This document shows, in pieces, positions 59,101 through 64,000 of a stretch of DNA of 64,000 nucleotides. Numbering within the stretch: position 1 is the first letter of the stretch; every line of letters starts with the position of its first letter. The translations under genes were made by a program, and so were the position numbers. The DNA is taken from the NCBI RefSeq assembly GCF_037975245.1, contig NC_092566.1, positions 1,860,001-1,924,000 on the forward strand. The letters run 5' to 3'. Below the pieces are notes generated by a model, which made no database searches, was not told the origin of the DNA, and was given only the letters and a program-made list of their open reading frames with translations. This DNA comes from Apostichopus japonicus. Lineage: Eukaryota > Echinodermata > Holothuroidea > Aspidochirotida > Stichopodidae.

Positions 59101-60216
59101 CTTAGTATTTTGTCAAAAGGAAGCAGTTAAAAAACCTTACTTTCTTTGAAAATATTAAAATCTTTACTCATATATATGTATGAAAACTGTTGCATAAAAG
59201 ATTTAGATCTTCAATAGGTGAAACATACAGCAACAAGAAAAGGAATGATTTAAATGGCAAATTTTCACAAAGAAATTACTGTATAAAGTGAAATAACATA
59301 ACAAGATGAAGCCAATTTTTTTTAGATTGCGTTTTCAGTTCACATATAATTATGCATTGTGTGTATTTTTCGTGAATGGTACTGTTAACTTGAAAAATTT
59401 GTTACTTTCAGGTTGCAGAAAATGTAAATCTAGATGCAATTGCTAAGGATACCAAGGACTATTCGGGGAGTGACCTTAAGGAACTTTGCAGGAATGCTTG
59501 CATGGTAACTGTGAAAGACCACATCAGGGAGTTCCCGACATCCAGGTATGCAATATCTTATCTATCAAAACCATTAAACCACATTTTAGTTTTAAAGGAG
59601 ACTTAAAAGCTGAAACCCTTTCGGTAGTGTTTTTGCAATAATTTGTTTTATTTTTTCAACATTTGAAAATTGAATTCAATTAAATATATTTGTTTCTACA
59701 TTTGCAGCAGAACAAATACAATTGATATATACAAGAGAATAAAATTGAGCAAACAAGTCAATGCAGTAGTGTGATCCATGTCCTGGGGAGGGGTCTCCAT
59801 GGTGGGGGTCCCCCTCCCCATTGGAAATGTTTGCAAATCTTTTTCCTTTTCTGGTGCTATCTTCTGTGCCATAATATTCACCCATATTTTGGTAATGGTA
59901 AAATTTGTTAAACTAATCATCACAAAGAGTGTAGGGCCGAAAAGTTTAAAATCCTGTTTGTGCTGGGAGGCATTCTGTACTGCTGGGCGCCGTCGCTCGG
60001 CGTGAGCACGTCCTAGTGTGTCTGTCAACTTGTTCTAGATTCTGTTGCTGGCATCACCTTACATCTTCATCTTGATCTTTTTTTGCTCTTTACAGTGGTG
60101 CTGCAAAACCTCTTCGAGCAGTGGAAATGAAAGACATGCAGCTAGCCGTCCATATAATGGATAGAATGAAGAACATTTTGTCCCCTTTGGCTATCAATAG
60201 CCTCCCCTTGGACTAA
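53114..60216 (+). CDS. ATAD1: Outer mitochondrial membrane AAA-ATPase ATAD1 (Msp1), eight coding exons
   Basis: Exons: 53114-53290, 55704-55926, 56507-56664, 57377-57526, 58251-58340, 58846-58896, 59412-59545, 60096-60216. All are in phase, giving 367 residues (human 361). ATAD1 extracts mislocalised tail-anchored proteins from the outer mitochondrial and peroxisomal membranes and, in vertebrate neurons, disassembles AMPA-receptor complexes. An N-terminal hydrophobic segment (about 22-42) followed by the basic [13 protein letters not shown] linker fits the membrane anchor. Walker A is GPPGCGKT (139-146). Walker B is IIFIDEID (194-201) with Asp198 and Glu199. Sensor Asn244 lies in GATNRP, and the arginine fingers are Arg255-Arg256. 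The pore-loop segment DKWYGES is in exon 3. The C-terminal helix is shorter in acidic residues than in human. Everything needed for activity is present. Confidence 0.95.
55117..55188 (-). pseudogene. tRNA-Thr(TGT)-like sequence, degenerate
   Basis: The 72-nt minus-strand sequence folds as a cloverleaf: a 7-bp acceptor stem (GGCTGGA with TCTAGCC, one G-U), a 4-bp D stem, a 5-bp anticodon stem and loop CTTGTAA (anticodon TGT, plus-strand 55153-55155). The T stem has two mismatches and the T loop reads TTGGAAT instead of TTCGAAT, so it is probably a tRNA-derived SINE head or pseudogene rather than a working tRNA. It lies in ATAD1 intron 1. Confidence 0.6.
55336..55404 (+). pseudogene. Second tRNA-derived sequence, inverted relative to the first
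   Basis: A box-like TAGCTTAGTTGGCAGAG and B box-like GGTTCAAATCC are spaced as in a tRNA gene, but the anticodon arm is broken. The 14-bp CCACCAACTAAGGG at 55325-55338 is the exact reverse complement of 55187-55200, and similarity continues into both tRNA-like bodies, so the two form an inverted pair about 120 bp apart. Confidence 0.55.
56952..57149. repeat. Dispersed ~200-bp repeat, copy 1 (ATAD1 intron 3)
   Basis: Closely matches 62792-62991 in the same orientation, sharing long blocks such as GAGGTGTAACAGAAGTGTTA and CACCACCATCGATCCCAGAA. No TIR or target duplication was recognised; the B box-like TTCGAAAC on the minus strand of copy 2 hints at a SINE, weakly. Confidence 0.8.
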
Positions 60217-63200
60217 GTAACAATACCACTACCTACTTATGCTCTGGGGTTGAGGTGGCACTCTAATGAAGTCAGGATGATATGTTGCCAAAGAGAGAGC
60301 TGCTTGTTTGACACGATAATTGAAGAAATTCGGAAAGAGTGATATTCAAGTGCCGATTGCAGAATCCTGCTGTGAGATTTGTATTCCCTATGTCCCTGAA
60401 CATTTTATATGATATCCTTCTATCTATGAAAATGTTATGCATGGTTTAGTGCTACTGAAATAGGAGTGATTTTAAGTTTGATAAAAAAAAAATGTTCTTT
60501 CCTTTTCACTTTTTGCACCTGAAGCTTGTTTGATAAATTTTGATAACTATCGGAAACAAAAATTAAATTTGACAATAACTCAGCTCATGAGCCGGACTAG
60601 TTAACTTTTATTTGAGGTACTTAAACATAAATAAATAAAACAGTTTGAATGTTTCTGATTTTCATATACCCCTTGTATCAAAAAGCAAAATGTGACTTGG
60701 TGACAATAGGTTAACAATCGAATCAAACCACTAAAGAACTTGTTTCTTAAAGTTAACTTTGGACAAGAATCTGGGAGAGTGAATAACTTCAACCGATTGC
60801 AACAACATTTTTGAATTTGTTTTTCTAATACTAGGTTTGGACAACTTTAGAAAATGGTAACAACTGGTTAAAATGTTGTGACTAAAAGGGATATTCTGGT
60901 TACTAAAGTTCACTGTTTGGTCAAAGTTGCTGGAAATATTCGGTCTCTGGAGGTGAAAACCTCATCGTAATAGCAATTTGTATCGTGGAGAAACCAATTT
61001 ATTAAAAGCTTTGATGTATACAATTTTAATCATGCATTGATTATAGTTAGTGATATGATCACAACACCACAGACCAGATACTGTGATCCACTTCTGGGAA
61101 TAAGCAAGGGTTTGTCAGTTATACATCCAAAGAACCATATCTATAGTTTATAATATTAATATGGGCTTGTCAATTAATTAAAGACTAGAATATTCGTCTC
61201 TTTTGTTTAACTGGCACATTGTCAATCAATGGAATATCCCTTTTGTTAACAGCACAGGATTTTGGATTGCAACATAACTGATGTATAATTGCTACTCATG
61301 CAAAAGTAGTTTTTTGATCCAGCACTTAACTCAGATCATGATGAGAATACTGTTCTATATGGATTTTTTTTCCAAATTGGACATTGGTCTGTTTTGCCAT
61401 TTTGCAATTGAATTTTTCTGCTTTTGTATCATGCCCTTAAAGTCAATTGTATAATGTTGCTTCTACCATGGCAGGAGTATTGACTTGCCTTGTGGAATTT
61501 TTACAGTGATGTTAAGTATTGATCACCACTCTTAAGGTAAATGACTCTCTCCAATATTTAATTGGAGAAACTTGTAGCAGTTTTCTTCATTAAACTTGTC
61601 AACGTGTGACTGTTTCAGTTCTGATTGGCAGCAACTAAGAAATTAAAAGAAGCGATCTTTTTAAGTTGTAATACCATAAGAACAATGTAATGTTGTACCG
61701 TAATTTGTTCTTCTATTTGAGTCCATATTCATAGGGAATGTTTGCACCACAGATTCCTTTTATGTCATCAATCTTTAGTTTATACCAAATATTTCTTGGG
61801 GAGAAAGTTGTTAACCTTTGTTCCGATAGAAGATTGTGGATGTAAGTTGATCTGAAAATTGTCAAGAACTATACTACTATCTACTTTTGTCTTCACCTTC
61901 CCCCCCCCCCCCCCCCCTACCCACACTGTCTTAAATGATTCCTAACAAAGAATAATAAACAAATTTAATCAAGTCATTTGCTTGGATTCCTCTACCAATC
62001 TCCTTTCCTTCCCAATTTATTGTTACTTTTTAAGCACCTGCATAGAAACCATGATTCTCAGTATAGTTGATATTTTCTCAATAAGTGACATGTGTTACTT
62101 TGAACCATGGTTTAAACTGAACTGAAATATCCCAAGGTTAGGAGAGGGGATGGGAATACAGGTGCTCATTATCAACCAGTAAGGCCTCTTTATGTGCCTC
62201 TGTATGACACTTTGGCAGCCACCACATACACACCATCCCTTGCCTCCACCTTAGGAACATTATGCAATAAAAAAAGAAACTTTAATTTGGTCAAGACCCA
62301 TCTAAAGTACTGAAAGAACAAGTAGCAAATGTTTATAGTGAAGACTGGATGGCCGTTTGGCATTTATGAAAAGTTGTCACTGGTTTAAGGTTGTAAGTAG
62401 ATGTCCCTCTACCAGGAACTTGTTGCCTGTATAAAGAGGATAATTTATCCACAGTTGCTGATTTGAAATTAAGTTATTGCAGATCACCAATTATAAACCT
62501 TGCTGAGTAATAGGTAATGACTTGGTGGCACAAATGTGAAAGAATTGGAACATGTTTTATGTATGAAGACAAGATACTGTATGATAGGTATGAATGTGTA
62601 ACATGGTTTATTGTGTGGATCCAGAAATATGCAATAGTCAATAAAATTGACCTCCAATGTGATTGTTTGTTTGTTTTTGTTATTTTCATGTGTCAAAGAA
62701 ATTAACATGGGGAAGGGGTAGGGTGGGGATAATTCTTGAAGTAGAGGGGATACATTGAATTGACACAGTCCTTCACAGGTATAAAAAATGTAAAAGGATG
62801 TAAAACTCGCGCAAACAAAGAAATGTCTCATGCCGGTAATCTGACCTAGTTTCGAATGAGGTGTAACAGAAGTGTTATAGACACCACCATCGATCCCAGA
62901 AAATACACACACAGCTCGCTACCGTGGGTAATTAGACACTAGTGTACAGTCAATACATACAGCTACGGCCAATACCCACAACACAGTGTACCATAAGATT
63001 GCGTATAGCACATTTGTTTATTTGAAATCAGTGTTTGGTGGTTATCAGATATGCAACTCCGTGGATTGCCCTCTTTTATTCTTTTGGAAATCCTGTTCAG
63101 AGTTCCATGTAGTCGCCGACACCCTTCCAAAATGTCTAGAAATGTCGTCTTCTGACATCAAAGTGGTCCACACTAAACCGATCAGCCAATGCCAGTTTCT

Positions 63201-63274
63201 TCAGTTGGCGCACTACTCAAAATCTTGTAGAGAAGTTTTATTCCTTGACCTCTGACCTCCCCAAGTTTTCCAAA
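60217..63274. other. ATAD1 3' UTR and intergenic DNA
   Basis: AATAAA words near 60629, 61952, 62263 and 62640 are candidate ATAD1 poly(A) signals; I cannot tell which is used. No exon was recognised. A long poly-C run occurs at about 61900-61917, and a dispersed repeat copy at 62792-62991. Confidence 0.5.
62792..62991. repeat. Dispersed ~200-bp repeat, copy 2 (upstream of the last gene)
   Basis: Same family as 56952-57149, with scattered substitutions and small indels. Its right edge lies about 280 bp before the start codon at 63275. Confidence 0.8.
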
Positions 63275-63283
63275 ATGGCGGCG
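63246..63283 (+). promoter_or_regulatory. Perfect DR1 element and YY1-type motif at the start codon
   Basis: TGACCT-C-TGACCT (63246-63258) is a perfect direct repeat of nuclear-receptor half-sites with 1-bp spacing (DR1; AGGTCA on the minus strand). AAAATGGCGGC (63273-63283) is the canonical YY1 core, overlapping the initiation codon as in many housekeeping genes. Together they suggest that this is the true 5' end of a gene. Confidence 0.55.
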
Positions 63284-63608
63284 GAGAAGCCGGAGGACCC
63301 GCTGGGATCATATCCCAAAAGGCCCCGTTTGGGTTCTGAGATTGTCAAAATGACGGGTAAACCAGTGTCCCCTGAAGGAGAGGTGTCAGAATCACTCGAC
63401 AGGAATAATAGTGATCATAAAACGTCTTCTACTTTATCGGAAAATATTTCAGTGACTGGCGCTGGCGAACTAAACCAGTCAACACAACAATTTCCGTATA
63501 GTACTAGCTCAAGCAACACTGAACCAACGGAAGGCCCAGATCCAATCCCGACTGTTAGGCCTAACGTTATTTTAAGTGAGGAAGTACCGGGAACGGAGGA
63601 TGCCAGTG
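63275..63608 (+). CDS. First coding exon of an unrecognised gene, continues past the window
   Basis: ATG at 63275 within AAAATGGCGG (A at -3, G at +4) opens a frame of 111 codons plus one base, ending at a GTATGT donor (63609). The sequence starts MAAEKPEDPLGSYPKRPRLG; KRPRL looks like a short basic nuclear-localisation motif. The rest is Ser/Thr/Glu-rich and apparently disordered. The frame stays open to 63700, so an unspliced reading cannot be ruled out. An in-frame upstream ATG at 63245 is less likely because the YY1/Kozak context favours 63275. The family is unknown. Confidence 0.65.
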
Positions 63609-64000
63609 GTATGTCCAGTCAACCTTACCTAAGTTCGTTCGCCTTTGTGGAATGCATTACGTTAAGTAAATTTAAGCTATCAACGTCGACCGTACTTTAG
63701 ACTGTATTAATGGCAATCTAATTGTGTAACCATTGGTCAGATGCACAGTGAACGAGGTAAATTTTTAAGGTTGGAGTTAGTCACCCTTCAATAAGCATTG
63801 CTCTGGTGCTTATTTACACGATCATCGGTTACATAAGCAATGCACTGGTGCTTATTTACCTTACCGTTAAATAAGGTGTGCTTTTACTGCTTATTTACCA
63901 GATTGGCGTTGCACAATAAGTAACACACTGGTAGTGGTACTTATATACCCAATTGTCGGTTAAAAAAATTATGGTTCTCATACACATTTATCCTATTGTC
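63609..64000. other. Presumed intron 1 of the last gene, with a degenerate repeat
   Basis: From about 63800 to 63965 the phrase GCTTATTTAC...TCGGTTA recurs three to four times with heavy divergence. Related wording occurs near 12285-12350. Nothing coding was seen. Confidence 0.4.

Overview
This is an animal nuclear genome window: multi-exon genes with GT-AG introns, long AT-rich introns, poly(A) signals, and many small non-autonomous DNA transposons. The recognisable proteins (KAT8/MOF, an ARHGAP22/24/25-type RhoGAP, NOLC1/Nopp140, ATAD1/Msp1, a sulfotransferase-fold protein) fit an invertebrate deuterostome. My guess is an echinoderm, possibly a sea cucumber, but the organism call is inference only. 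The window holds no operon or CRISPR array, and no complete autonomous transposon was found.

Layout. 1-2.3 kb: the 3' end of an unrecognised basic, serine-rich protein gene (+). 2.3-10.5 kb: non-coding, with a 19-bp minisatellite. 10.7-21.1 kb: a complete 10-exon KAT8 gene (+) whose introns carry two MITE-like elements with clean 8-bp target duplications. 23.4-24.8 kb: a two-exon sulfotransferase-fold gene (+). 26.4-38.0 kb: a complete five-exon PH-RhoGAP-coiled-coil gene (+). 38-44.3 kb: a probable long 3' UTR, then intergenic DNA. 44.3-51.3 kb: NOLC1 on the minus strand, with about 25 near-identical 41-residue repeats in one giant exon. 51.3-53.1 kb: the spacer between the divergent NOLC1 and ATAD1 genes, with a 739-bp TIR element flanked by a 9-bp duplication. 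53.1-60.2 kb: a complete eight-exon ATAD1 gene (+). 63.3 kb to the end: the first exon of an unrecognised gene (+), whose start codon sits in a YY1-type motif just downstream of a perfect DR1 nuclear-receptor element.

The genes are housekeeping genes without an obvious shared pathway: chromatin acetylation, Rho GTPase control, nucleolar rRNP assembly and mitochondrial protein extraction. The most unusual structure is in the RhoGAP gene. A 56-bp minisatellite crosses the intron 2/exon 3 junction, so the complete 3' splice site (pyrimidine tract, CAG and the first 10 exon bases) is present seven times in a row. Two of the six extra acceptors would add an uninterrupted in-frame peptide, inside the region joining the PH and RhoGAP domains. 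I reconstructed the exons by hand from reading frame, splice signals and family knowledge; each complete model closes in frame. No expression data or database search supports them.
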